A DNA stretch of 64,000 bases, from contig JAUCBJ010008467.1 of NCBI GenBank assembly GCA_032718475.1, positions 1 through 64,000 on the forward strand, given 5' to 3'. The notes under the pieces are model-generated. The model had not been told where the DNA came from, searched no databases, and saw nothing but the letters and a program-made list of their open reading frames with translations. The stretch is from Nemertoderma westbladi (Eukaryota > Xenacoelomorpha > Nemertodermatida > Nemertodermatidae). This document shows, in pieces, positions 46,160-57,430 of this stretch. The position numbers and the translations under genes were made by a program. Each line of letters begins with the position of its first letter. The first letter of the stretch is position 1.

Positions 46160-47985
46160 AGTACTCTGCTAATCTACAGGAGCTAATAAACCAACAGGTT
46201 GATGCCATCAATGATGCTGACGACAGCAGGCAATCATCCCAGGCATGGAAATCGATCAATCTGCTTACTGGGCGGAAAAGCCAACCAACCACCAAGGTTA
46301 AGGCTGAATCACCAGCCGATCGCCTCAATGGTTGGAAAGCCCACTTTGATAAGCTCCTCAATAATGACAGGGTATTGCCTGATAACTTTATAGAAGTAAA
46401 AGTGTCTGAGTCTGTACTCCCAGATATTCCCATTGGCGATATCTCCTTTGCAGAAGTGAAGGCTGCTGCAAAGAGCATTAAGACCAATCGTGCCAGTGGA
46501 GTAGATGGTGTTCCCCCTGAGGTCTTTAAAATACCTGAGTGTTTAAAGCTCATCTATCCCATCATAGTAGACATGTACCGAACAACAAGAGTCCCACAAG
46601 AAATGAAAACAAATAAGTTGGTGCCAGTTCCCAAGAAGGGCAACCTAACACTCTATGGTTCTTTTCGGGGAATCTCATTGATCTCGATTGCTGCAAAGCT
46701 ATACAATAGGATTCTATTAAATCTCATCAGGGATCCCATTGAGAGACTGCTCCGTGGAAATCAGAATGGGTTCCGTAAAGGTCGTGGGACCATGGAGCCC
46801 ATTTTGGCACTTAGAAGGATAATTGAAGAGTTATCAAAAAAGAAAGACAGGCATCTGGCTGTTATCTTTGTTGACTTCTTCAAGGCTTTTGATTCAGTCT
46901 CTCGCTCACGTATGTTCAGCATACTTTCATTATATGGGATTCCTGATGAAATTATTGCAGCAATCAGATCAGTATACGATGGTTCGACAACATTTGTGTC
47001 TACTGTTGACAGTGACACAGAACCATTTGAAGTGTTATGGGGCGTCCTCCAAGGAGACACACTTGCACCATTCTTGTTCATTATTGTGGTTGACTATGTT
47101 CTACGCATGTCCTTAGATCATTATAATGATGATGGGGTGATGATAACTCCACCTACTGGCTCCAGAAGTCGAGGAAATCCTGCCAAGTACCTAACTGATC
47201 TAGACTTTGCTGATAACTTAGGAGTACTCTCAGAATCATTAGAGGGAGCCCAATGGCTCCTCAGCTCATTAGAACATGCTGCTTCTAGTGTTGGTCTTTT
47301 TATTAACTCCAGAAAGACCAAAATTCTGACAGTTAAATTTGAAAGTCCTCAGCAAGTCTCTGATCGGATGAGCATAAGCTCAAAGGATGGTATGCTTGAG
47401 CATGTGGACGACTTCTGTTACCTGGGATCATGGATCCGGAAGTCAGGTGAGGACCTTCGAATACGTAAGGGAAAGGCATGGGCAGCCTTGAATAGGCTTT
47501 CCAGGATTTGGAAGTCACCGAGAATTAATCGGAAACTTAAGGTCCGATTATTTAGAGCAGCAGTAGTTCCAGTACTCCTCTACGGGAGTCCATGCTGGGC
47601 TCTAACTGCTGAGGACACCAAATCTCTGGATGGCACATTCACAAGAATACTACGCCGGGTTCATTGTGTCAAGTACAATGCACACATCTCCAACCAGACA
47701 CTATATAACATTGGAGGTGTCTCATTGGTTACCCCAAGCTTGACACTAGAACAAAATCGCCTCCGCTTTGCAGAACATTGCTTTCGCCGTGAGGACCAGC
47801 CAGTGCATAATCTTGTACTTTGGCAGCTTCATGGAGTGAATAAGCATGGTGGACAGCCCATGACTTTCTTGAGACGCATCTTAAAGGACACTGGCCTTAA
47901 ATATGCGGATGATCTAGCAAATGTCATGGGTGATAGGGAGTTGTGGCGGTGCAATTTTGTTGACAAGCCGACACAGCATTCTTAA
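46160..47985 (+). pseudogene. LINE F reverse transcriptase, catalytic FADD changed to FADN
   Basis: The open frame 46375-47985 (536 codons) is preceded in phase by further RT N-terminal sequence from about 46160. Visible are SGVDGVPPEVFK, VPVPKKGNLTLYGSFRGISL, NGFRKGRGTMEPI, VIFVDFFKAFDSV (motif A), VLQGDTLAPFLF (motif B), then DLDFADNLGVL (motif C) and the C-terminal YLGSWIRKS, LLYGSPCWALT, LDGTFTRILRR and RLRFAEHCFRRED. The second catalytic Asp of motif C is Asn (GCTGATAAC), which should abolish polymerisation. The frame is otherwise long and clean, so the lesion may be recent. Confidence 0.88.
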
Positions 47986-48031
47986 AAATGCAGCTGCAAT
48001 GCAGCATGCTGATCCTAGTTGTAGTAGTAGG

Positions 48032-48139
48032 TAGACATTATGTACATCTGATAGGTACAGATGTACCAATGTACATAATACATAGGTGTAGGTAGTTACA
48101 ATTACGTACGTTGGAAGGTACAAAATGTATCAACATACC
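48032..48139. other. Spacer with GTACAT repeats
   Basis: Short palindromic words such as GTACAT and ATGTAC recur. No gene. Confidence 0.5.
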
Positions 48140-48600
48140 CAATTTACATACGCACTATTTTGGCCATGAGGGCGCCATGTGAAGAGTTGAAGGGGGGTAT
48201 GCACGCATACCGTGATGGAAGGGTACACAGTACCTTAAGTACGTAATATGTACTATTGTGGGCACTGAGGGCGCCACGTGAGGAGTTGAAGGGGAGGTAT
48301 GTACGCATACCGTAGTAGAGGGGTACATAGTACCATAAGTACGTAATACGTACTATTGTAGGCACTGAGGGCGCCATGGAGGAGTTGAGGGGGGGGGGGG
48401 GGGGTATGCACACATACTGTGATGGAAGGGTACACAGTACCGTAAGTACATAATACGTACTATTATGGGCACTGAGGGCGCCACGTGAGGAGTTGAAGGG
48501 GAGGTATGTACGCATACTGTAGTAGAGGGGTATATAGTACCATAAATCCGTAATATGTACTATAGTGGGCACTGAGGGCACCATGTAAGGAGTTGAGGGG
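48140..48600 (+). repeat. ~103-bp palindrome-rich satellite, about 4.4 copies
   Basis: GGGCACTGAGGGCGCC or a close variant recurs at about 48157, 48258, 48361, 48466 and 48567. Each unit contains imperfect palindromes: GTACGTAATACGTAC, GGTATGTACGCATACC and GGGTACACAGTACC. The third unit has a G16 insertion (48389-48404). Open frames on the minus strand here are products of the repeat. Confidence 0.85.
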
Positions 48601-48640
48601 GGTATGTCGGCATAGTAAAATAGAATGTATAGGCTGCACG

Positions 48641-49852
48641 TGTTCGCGCTTTTAAGACCTTTGGCAGTTTAACCCGCCAAATCTATATGTCTTCTAGGTT
48701 ATAAATCTACTCCAGCCTACTGGCCTATGTCAAGTATTGAACACCTATAATAATTCTAACATTAGCCAAAGCCAGTCTGTGCGCGACCATTCACCCGCTG
48801 GATATACCCGGGAGACTGGATTTGGATGCTTTAATTTGATTGCGGTGCAGGCCTACCGTACTATTCGATTGATCGTTAATATATAATCTCTGACAAATAT
48901 TATTCACCTTTTGGGAAATATTAGCAGTTCCTTTAGGACGTGGCGCTCTATCTATTTAAACAGAGCTATGACTTACACTATACACAACGGTATGTCTTAT
49001 AGATCACCAAAGTGCATTCTTTAGGAAATGCTTTGTTACTCGGTCAAGCACACACAGACTATTGCACACAACTGCACACTGAATTGCCGATATTCACTGA
49101 TTTTAATCATATATAAAGAGAACAGCAACCAACATTTGTAGGGCCTATTAAGTAGCATTGAACTCACTACAAACCACGATAATGTATGTCGCAAATTGTT
49201 ATATGTAACCGGTCTCTCTAACCTTAGTGTATCAAGAAGATTGGGGTTTCGGATCGTTATCAATATTCTTCCCAATAATAATATGTAAACGAATGATACA
49301 ATCAACAACACAGTAAATAGCAGTAAATAATGCAAGTGTACTTAACCAAGCTGACCAAGGTGCTGTACCAAAACCGAGACCGAGATAACAGTTTGATGAT
49401 CTTATAATTAAAGACGCTCTAATGTCAGAAAACATTCCCCGGCCGGTGTTCTTAGGCGTGGGGGAAACGTCAGTACTGAATCATGGGATTCTGCTGTACA
49501 GCTTTTTTTACACAAAGGGAAAATCTCTGATTGGTCGAACTGACGTGGACACAGCTGATAGATGTCGTCATTTGAGCTGAGCAGAACAAAGAACCAAGGC
49601 TCCGTGCAGAGGCTCCACGTGTACAGCTCAGCTATTAGCTGTCGTCATAGTAACTACACTGTTCAAGAGTATTTCGGCTTTTACGTCATAGAATTGCGGA
49701 TTATGTCCGCTAAAGTACACATACAGAAGAAATTACTTTTATGTCCTCTAAAACACCAGTACAGTAAGGACACGGCCTTTTTATGCCTGGTAAACCAACT
49801 ACAGAGTACTTTACGGGGAAAATAACCGGCTAATTATGCAAAAGCCTTTACA
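48641..49852 (-). repeat. 3' LTR of element E
   Basis: 1212 bp, starts (minus strand) TGTAAAGGC and ends GCGAACA. The purine-rich stretch GGGAGCGG just inside it (about 49853-49860, minus strand) is a candidate polypurine tract. Confidence 0.92.
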
Positions 49853-51240
49853 CCGCTCCCAGAAAATGGGATTTAAGTCTATAAAATATAACAAATCACA
49901 GTTTCTAAAATATAAAAATACTCTAAACAGTTAGTCTTTCTTACGCGGACGGCGTTTATGCAGCTTTTGAGGCTAGCAAGAGTCCTTTTCTCTTTGGGGC
50001 GAGCCACTTTACTAGGAGGGCTATAACTCCTGGGTGAAGGGTGCAATATCATTGCATCAGAAGGTTTAGGGTTACGGTCAGTGTCTCGTCCATTTCGATC
50101 TGCTTCTCCTCGAGCTGATTTTCCTCCGCTTGCCGTTGGACACGCTCGTCCAAAACTCTCGCAGAGAATAGGGTTGTCTAAGCTCGATATCTTCTTAGAG
50201 ATTCAAGATTTCCCAATCGAACTGAGATAAGCCAATTCGTTTACCGCTTGGACTTGCTGTTATAACTTACGTTTATCTGAACAAACGCAGGTTTCCTTTC
50301 TGATCTTTGTAGAATAGCGTTTAACTCGTTTCGTACAACGCTCTCCTTCACCTTGATGAAGGGTTGTATCGCGTTAAACTGGGACGACCATACGGTTGAT
50401 TGGTGATATTAGGTGTCCGCGTCCCAATACGGCTAGGTAAGATGGGCGGCTAGCTAGAGCTCGCTGCCGGAGTGTTACCGATTAATTGTTAGGGTAGCAC
50501 TAGATCTTTGAACAGTGAATACAGCTCGTGAGGATCTGGGATACCATCAGAATCGAAAGTCTGAGGTCTAATCAAGGAACGAGGTGGTCTGACCGAGTAT
50601 TCCGGAACTATGATTGTAGGTTTACTCAAGGATCGTCTGAGTCGAGCGAGCGTAGGTGATATGTCGAACAAGTTTCGGTTTCCGTGGATGTTTATGTCTT
50701 TCCGTTTATTAGTTGGGTCTAGGGCATTTATCGTAATAATACCAAAGACGCACGTCTGGTAGGGGAAACGCGGATGATATTTATTTGTTGTTACAATGCT
50801 TCTATCAAGAATTCCAAATATACGTTAGAGTTACCGCGTCCATTTGTCTCTCTAATGTCTTTTCTTTCGAGTCGATTTCGAATAGAATTTTCGCATTCGA
50901 ATTTCAGTCGCTGCCGCTGGGTAGGATATATGTTCGACATAGTCCGTATCGTGTGAATCGATAGAATAGCCAATGGTTAAGAAGTCCATATACGTACTAT
51001 TACGATGCGTGTAGCGAGCGGTGAATTTTCCATAGTCCAATTCACGCGTAAGTTGCTTCTAGGAAATCGTCGGTTCGATATAACGACCATCGTCCTTCGT
51101 AGTAGTTGGACTAGCGTCGCCGCGTATCAAGCTATCAACAAACACTTGTAAAGGTAGAGTATATCGCTCCCCGATACCAAGACCATCTTCTATCAACTCC
51201 GTTATATCTGCTATATATGAGTTTATTAATATTATAATGA
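49853..51240 (-). pseudogene. Element E downstream frame, decayed, function unknown
   Basis: On the minus strand coding-like sequence starts near 51240 (IADITELIEDGLGIGERYTL, then VFVDSLIRGDASPTT). It continues past a TAG through DYGKFTARYTHRNSTYMDF, then a proline-rich part (50489-50671, PTIIVPEYSVRPPRSLI) and a Glu/Gln-rich part (about 50090-50170). Stops and shifts break it throughout. Position after pol is the same as the accessory gene of element A, but I see no clear sequence match to it. Confidence 0.35.
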
Positions 51241-52854
51241 GCTTATAATTAGGCTAGCGAGCGTCGCTGCCTACCCCAATCAGCCCCCGGACAGTGTAAG
51301 AGCCTCAGCGCAAATGTATCGTCGCCGCTGTGTTTTCCGCCAACGTGTAGCTACACAACGACAACGACACTAGCACGAGTCACTCCACTGTCCGTCCCAA
51401 AGGCTTAGATACACTTCAGGTTCTTAATGGAGAGTTAGGGTTACTTTCACAATTGCGACTCGCTACTGTAAACACACCTTAGTAGTAACATTCGCCTATA
51501 AACTCACAAATTCCACACACACAACTGTCACAAATTACACACACTCGGGCCATTTGTCCGTTAGTCAGTGCCTTCCAGAATGCCACGTTATTATTATGTA
51601 TCCTTGGATACTAGCAGTGCCCTATTTATTTCTTACTATGCAATGGGCAAGCTTTCTATTGTTCTTTTTAACTTGTTTCTAATTCTAGCGTGGGTGTTAC
51701 TATGGTGACATTATGGAAAGCTAGCGGTAGAATTAGGGTAATTCCAATGCATACAGATCTGGGATGCTATTTAATAGTCATTCTTTAATGGTCCAATATC
51801 TCGTTTATATATGATTTTATAAATTTTATCGGCTATTGACTTATACATGGGAGATTCTCACACTCTAACACACTTAATAGGATGAATCTCCGCTCCCGTG
51901 ATCTATTAATTAATGGGATTTTGGGAATGTTATAAATTGCACAGAATGACAATTTATTAAATTCATTAAAATATGAATTTAAATTTATTCCCTGAAATTT
52001 TATTATTTGATAGTACAATTGACACAATTTGATTCCAGAGCAGGTCTGGGGACATAGGATCCTTAATTCTATGAAAATTGTCCTTTAAGAGTATCGGTAA
52101 GTGCTACGATATCTTAATCGACTAGAATTGTTAAAGGATCTGAATTTTACAGATTTTGATTTATAGATTTGTAAATATTAAATAATTAATATTTGAGATG
52201 GGCACCAATTTATTCCAGAACTTGTCTGGGGACGTTAACCACTGATTCTAGAATTTGTCTTTCAAGTATATCGGTGGGTGCCGCAATATCTTAATCGACT
52301 AGAATTACAGATGGTCAAAAGGTTTAACAGATTTATTTGCGTTTCACGCTACTGCTAGAGGGACATCACGCTACTATATGTATTAATATATATGGTATGA
52401 GAGCAATATCGCACGAAGCAATGTCAGTGTGAAGAGGCAAGTCGTTTCCAAGGTCTACCCAGAGCTTGGTTTAGCCGAGACACGAGGATCTCAACTTTGC
52501 ATTCCTAATACTCTGCCTACCAATAATACTTGAATATAGTAGTGGCTTTATTGTACTTTAATAAGTACGGACATTTCATCTTACTGTAGTCACGTATTTA
52601 TAATATGATACGGACAGTAAGGAAAGAGAAAAAATAATTATTTCTCGCCGTCGCACTAAATATATATTATAAGTAATTATGTACGTAATAAACACTAATA
52701 TATTGCACTAATCTACTAAATAATCACTAAAAGAACATTCTACTAAATAAAATTAAAGAAAACGATTATAATAAAATTACATAATAATACATACATAAAT
52801 ATAAAATAAAAACAAATATAAAATGATATAGTCACACGCCCACTCCATATGTTA
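51241..52854 (-). other. Element E non-coding 3' region
   Basis: AT-rich with no convincing gene. Contains a 181-bp-period duplication (52025-52130 and 52206-52312). Confidence 0.5.
52025..52312 (-). repeat. Two-copy direct repeat, 181-bp period
   Basis: Both copies contain GTCTGGGGAC and end with ATATCTTAATCGACTAGAAT or close variants. They are diverged. Confidence 0.7.
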
Positions 52855-55800
52855 TTACGTTATGGAGTCCCTAGATATTTGTCGGATTAGGGAAGTGGTC
52901 GTAGGAAGAGTATCTTGCCTTCCATAGTTTCCGGACAGTTTTCGGTCTCTTTCCAGTAAACATAAACGACCAGCTGGGCGATTGAGTTGTTGTGTTACTT
53001 TCTCCGCTCCCTTGGCCTGTCTAATCTCCGCCGTGGTAATATGAGGAGGCCATTCTTCTTCTTCTTTACTTAAGAAGTCGGATCCACCTAACCAGCCTGG
53101 AGTATCTATCAGTTCTTGAGGAGTTGCTCCTCTGGAAGCAATGTCGGCTGGATTAATCGTCCCAAGGCAATGTCTCCATTGATCTACATTGGAGTTAATA
53201 TCGTCATTATCTGAGGAGTATGGTGTTCCCTCAGTTGGGTCGTCCACCTCACTGCTCTCCACTTCCCATTCCTTTACTTGGTATACCTGTTCTTGAGGTA
53301 ATCTCTCTTTGAGAGTTCTACGGGAAGGGCCAGTGAAGTACCAACCTACTCTAGTTCTTACTGCATAGGTTTGTAGTGGCTGTGGTTGAGCAGGCCGTTT
53401 CTCCAATGTCTCTAGCGCCTCATGCGCGTTTTGGCCGATGAGTATTTGCACTCCAGGATAATCTGTGTGGAATCGAGGTATCTTAAGCTGCTGGATGCTC
53501 TCGTCCTCGTCCCAGTTATAAGGTTCTACCTGGGTAGTAGCGAAGTTCTTTATAGCCACCATTTTTACTGACCTTATACTTTGTTCTCCTAATTTATCCT
53601 GGGGGGTGGACAACGCACCTACATAGTAATCTGCCGTTATGGTAGATTTCCAAACCTGCATAATTCCTGACATATCCAACTTAGTTCGGAATTTGGGTTG
53701 TCCAGCAAAGATGTCTTCGGCTAGTTCTTGATCGATGAATGTTCCTGTGCTGCCGGAGTCAAGGAGGGCGTTCACTATGTAACTTTTGGTGGGACCGTGA
53801 ACTCTTACCTGCACTACAGGAAATTCTCTGATTCCTACGTTGGAAGTTGGAGGTTTCCAAGATGGTTGTCTGTCAAAGGTAGTTGGGGGGAACTCATTGT
53901 CGGTGTCCTTTTCATACGTAAGTGCTCGATACACTGCGGTATTTATTAGGTAACAGGATTCGTTGGCGTCGGAGAATTCGTCCGTATAGAATCCTTCCAT
54001 CTCAGACTCTTGATCAGTGTCATTTACATCACTGAATTGGACATGTAGTTCGGGCTCACTTACCTGACTCGGGTTGTTTCGTTCGAATTCACTGCGTAAC
54101 AAGATGTGATGTTTCGCACCGCACTTTGCACACTTTACTTCGGAGTAACAGGTTCGCCGTTGGTGTCCTGGTCTGAGGCAATTATAGCATAACCGCTTAT
54201 CCCACATGACTTCACGTCTGTCTACCAGGGATTTCTTTAGGAATTCAGCACACACACTCAAACGGTGGGGCCCGTCACACAGCGCACATTTTGGTTTGAT
54301 GTTACTCACTTTACCTTGGGTAACGTTATGCACTCTCGTTCTTTCTTCGGGCTTTCTTCCGTGAATTCTCTTAGGAGACGTAGGAGGAGTTGTTGTTACC
54401 TGTTCTCTCCGGTCACTGGTTCGAGACTTATATTTACTTACGTCTTTATAGGTCTTGTTGTCATAGTAGGATTTTGCTGTGTCTTTCCCGCTGTCCTCTT
54501 CCTGAGAGACTTGGCTTTCGCCGTCGTCAGTATAACACTCTGGTGTTACCCTTCTCCTAGAAACGGGTTTCTCACTTACCTTATTTTCCGATGTTTTCTC
54601 TCTGGACTGCTTTATGAGTTGTAATTTTACTTCACTATCTAAGAAGGACATGAGATCAGCCATGGTAGGGTCTCGTTGTTGTTGTTCCATCATATATAAC
54701 ACTTTCTTGTCCCAGCGTGTACCTACTCCACCCTTTGGTAAAGTAGATGCTAAGGCTCCTACAACCATAGAGTTCTCGTATTCATGAGACTTACCTAACC
54801 AATCTAGCTGTCTACAGATCTCCTGAATTTCATCGGAAAATTCTATAATCCCGCTGCTAAGAAACTTTCGGGGCGCCATTAATTTCGCATATAAATACCT
54901 AGCTATGTTAGTCCTATTACCATACCTGATGTTTAATGTATCCCAAACTTGTCTTAATCCATCTGGATGTCCAATAAACTTTAACACCATTAACTTGGGA
55001 GGTCCTTCCAAGCACTTGATGAGGAATCTAAGTTTCTCTCCGTTAGATAGTACAGAGTTCTGTATGCTATCTTTGTAATATTCATTGAAAGATAACCATT
55101 TCATCTCATCTCCATTGAATTTGACGATTTCTCCCACTTTGACCGCTTGGTGGGCTTCTGTTCTAGCCATCTGACGCGTAAAACTTTCTTGAGCCATCGT
55201 ATTATTGAATATAGAATTATCGGTATATAAATTTCTCGGATTATGATCAGGTCTATATGGAATATTATTATCAACAGGTTTATAATTACCCTGAATAGGG
55301 TTTACTATAGGAGTTTCTACTTCACTAGCAGTATAGATGCGTGTAGGCTCCACACCTTGCGCATGAAATACTTCAGACCTAACGGGTTGACACATTGTTA
55401 CACGGGGTGGTGTTATACCCCTTTGTATGTTCACTAATTTATCGCGTTCTAACGCGATACTTTGCTGCACCTTTTGCAACTCTAACCTACTTTGCCTTAC
55501 TGTTCCCTTGATCTGCTGAACAGTCTCTTCCACTTCCCGGACCTGCTGAGAGGAGCACAAACAGTGTTCCCTCAGCTGCTCGAGCAGGAGACCCATCTCC
55601 CGTCGTCCCTCAGCTACCCACTCAACCGCCGAAGCGGGAGTCGCCAACGTAGTAGCGGGCGAGCGAGAGACGACGGGCGATAAATTCTTGATATCTCGCT
55701 CGGTGTCCAGGACGGGTTCGGACTCGGGAACAGTCCTACTGGGCACAGGTAGTTTAGTACTGTTCAAAGGGAATTTATAGGCAGGTTCTGGGAGTACAGG

Positions 55801-56052
55801 TGTCTCTATCTTTCTTTCCGCTTCTACTGTTGCCATTGCCTCTGCCACCTTTCTTTCCGCTTCTGCAGTTGCCATTGTCTCTGCCGCCTTTCTTTCCGCT
55901 TCTGCTGTTGCCATTGCCTCTGCCGCCTTTCTTTCCGCTTCTGCTGTTGCCATTGCCTCTGCCATCTTCCTTTCAAGACCCTGTCCAAGTCTAAGACTCA
56001 TTCTAACACCTTCCAAAAGACTATCTGACAGTGCCCGTTTTGTGTCAGACAT
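52855..56052 (-). CDS. Element E Gag-protease polyprotein with in-frame pol deletions (1065 aa)
   Basis: Starts MSDTKRALSDSLLEGVRM. Residues ~25-85 are 14-residue repeats (AEAMATAEAERKAA), a coiled coil. Residues ~330-520 form the Pao Gag domain (IVKFNGDEMKWLSFNEYYKD, LIKCLEGPP, LRQVWDTLNIRYGN). Zinc knuckles follow at ~588-650 (CALCDGPHRLSVC, CYNCLRPGHQRRTC, CAKCGAKHH). The aspartic protease is at ~760 (ALLDSGSTGTFID). After ~905 (VGWYFTGPS) the sequence jumps to an RNase H C-terminus (VDQWRHCLGTINPADIASRG, GGSDFL). It then jumps to what looks like an integrase C-terminus (LNRPAGRLCLLE) and stops. RT, RNase H catalytic part and integrase core are gone, yet the frame is intact. Usual Pao polyproteins are about 1700-1900 residues. 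Confidence 0.88.
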   Translation of the reverse strand: MSDTKRALSDSLLEGVRMSLRLGQGLERKMAEAMATAEAERKAAEAMATAEAERKAAETMATAEAERKVAEAMATVEAERKIETPVLPEPAYKFPLNSTKLPVPSRTVPESEPVLDTERDIKNLSPVVSRSPATTLATPASAVEWVAEGRREMGLLLEQLREHCLCSSQQVREVEETVQQIKGTVRQSRLELQKVQQSIALERDKLVNIQRGITPPRVTMCQPVRSEVFHAQGVEPTRIYTASEVETPIVNPIQGNYKPVDNNIPYRPDHNPRNLYTDNSIFNNTMAQESFTRQMARTEAHQAVKVGEIVKFNGDEMKWLSFNEYYKDSIQNSVLSNGEKLRFLIKCLEGPPKLMVLKFIGHPDGLRQVWDTLNIRYGNRTNIARYLYAKLMAPRKFLSSGIIEFSDEIQEICRQLDWLGKSHEYENSMVVGALASTLPKGGVGTRWDKKVLYMMEQQQRDPTMADLMSFLDSEVKLQLIKQSREKTSENKVSEKPVSRRRVTPECYTDDGESQVSQEEDSGKDTAKSYYDNKTYKDVSKYKSRTSDRREQVTTTPPTSPKRIHGRKPEERTRVHNVTQGKVSNIKPKCALCDGPHRLSVCAEFLKKSLVDRREVMWDKRLCYNCLRPGHQRRTCYSEVKCAKCGAKHHILLRSEFERNNPSQVSEPELHVQFSDVNDTDQESEMEGFYTDEFSDANESCYLINTAVYRALTYEKDTDNEFPPTTFDRQPSWKPPTSNVGIREFPVVQVRVHGPTKSYIVNALLDSGSTGTFIDQELAEDIFAGQPKFRTKLDMSGIMQVWKSTITADYYVGALSTPQDKLGEQSIRSVKMVAIKNFATTQVEPYNWDEDESIQQLKIPRFHTDYPGVQILIGQNAHEALETLEKRPAQPQPLQTYAVRTRVGWYFTGPSRRTLKERLPQEQVYQVKEWEVESSEVDDPTEGTPYSSDNDDINSNVDQWRHCLGTINPADIASRGATPQELIDTPGWLGGSDFLSKEEEEWPPHITTAEIRQAKGAEKVTQQLNRPAGRLCLLERDRKLSGNYGRQDTLPTTTSLIRQISRDSIT
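55800..55985 (-). repeat. 42-bp coding minisatellite (14-residue coiled-coil repeat)
   Basis: About four to five copies with GCTTCTGCTGTTGCCATTGC (plus strand) in each, coding AEAMATAEAERK in the Gag N-terminus. 14 residues equal two heptads, so copy-number change keeps both frame and coiled-coil register. Confidence 0.85.
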
Positions 56053-56200
56053 GTTTGTTTACACAGTTGAATGCCTACGGCTATAAATACAGCTAAAGTA
56101 AGTCTAGTAATTCAGTATCACTGTTAGCCTAATAATTAATTACCGATACTGCTGCTCAGTGTAGCGTGATATATATATAATATATTAGAATACCGGTATG

Positions 56201-56440
56201 CTTATAGTATATATATAAGTATTATTACAGACTAGATTTGTCACAGAGTACCGGTATATAATTTTAGCACAACTATATATAAATATATAATAGGCCTATC
56301 GTGAATACCGGTATACAGCTGACACTTATAGTATATATAAGTATAATTATTACAGACTAGAATTAATTACAGAATACCGGTATGATTTCAGCCTAAATTT
56401 ATAGAATAAATATAATAAGCCTATTGTAAATACCGGTATG
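56201..56440 (-). repeat. Two-copy tandem repeat, 124-bp period
   Basis: CTTATAGTATATATAAGTA begins each copy (56201 and 56325). Each also has ATTACAGACTAGA and two ACCGGTAT words. Confidence 0.7.
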
Positions 56441-57430
56441 TCAATTATTTTAAAAATAATTGAATTTCTGAATGTTAGGGGTTACTTGGTTACTTTACTT
56501 ACTCTATTACCATTATTTGAGCAGCAGTCCAACTGATATTAAGACCTAAGTGTTGTATAACAGGCCTACTATTTTATTAATAGATTTAGTGGGTTTATAT
56601 GTACCCGTATGAGGGATTTTGTTACAATATTGAAATAGATGTTATTATTTCTGGGAATTAATCACTACACAAAAGCTGTGCGCTCTCAGTGAAGTGCTAC
56701 TTATTGGACACTAAAACAAATAATTCTACTTCCTAAGTTACTTATCTACGAATTACTTACGATACGGGTGAGATTAAATCTCTAATTAAACACAAAAAAT
56801 TACAAAAAACACAAATACGAATTTTTAGGGTAATTTTACAAGGAACTACAAACCAGTCTAACAGAGTGTTAGATTTTCTGGTTATTACATCGGACAGGAT
56901 ACTACGGTATTTGAAAATAATAAGTAGTAGTAAATACACTGTGTTGTCCAGATAGGAAATACCACCGTCTGACGACCTATAGCCGTATCGCTATAGGTAC
57001 TACGTTATGTATCATGGAGTGTCCCTACCTAGAAGTTAATTACCGCGGTCTACCAGAACCAACGTGCCTATTAACCACTTTACAACACAATACACTGCCT
57101 ACACACTAATTACTTTCGGAAAGCACTGTACACCAAACCCTAAATTAGGTACAAGTACTTATTAAAAACAGATAACTAGCAGCTAAATATACTTGAACAG
57201 TTAAAAGAACCATGGCATCTGCTGGAGTGACCGGAGCACAAAGTCACCAGTCTTTACCTACGCCAAGCAGCCCGTGTAGTACCGGGGTTAATTTAACTAT
57301 AACGGTATGTGTAACAAGCACAATTACTGTAGGAATAAACTTAGGGATATGAATGTTGCGAATAATCGCATAAACTCTGAATAATAAATATTACGCTACC
57401 CGTACAGAATACTCAAACAAAATACAAACC

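Larger units (their letters stand above)
45830..48031 (+). mobile_element. RTE/RTEX-type LINE, 5' truncated (LINE F)
   Basis: Begins after the endonuclease domain, contains the linker, RT and C-terminal domain, and ends in GTAGTAGTAG at about 48031. A second copy of its 3' end lies at the right edge of the window in the opposite direction. GTAGGTA next to both ends may be a remnant of a target duplication, but overlaps the tail repeat. Confidence 0.8.

Noticed and set aside
48144-48584. 146-codon minus-strand frame rich in Tyr and Pro
   Set aside because: Entirely within the ~103-bp satellite. The unit is not a multiple of three and the sequence is explained by the repeat.
49036-49335. Hydrophobic 99-codon frame present in both LTRs of element E
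   Set aside because: Identical in both LTRs because LTRs are copies. It lies across the predicted promoter, and there is no independent evidence of coding.
55243-55994. Plus-strand frames opposite the Gag coiled-coil region
   Set aside because: Antisense of the 42-bp coding repeat and gag, with Leu/Pro repeats that mirror the sense strand.
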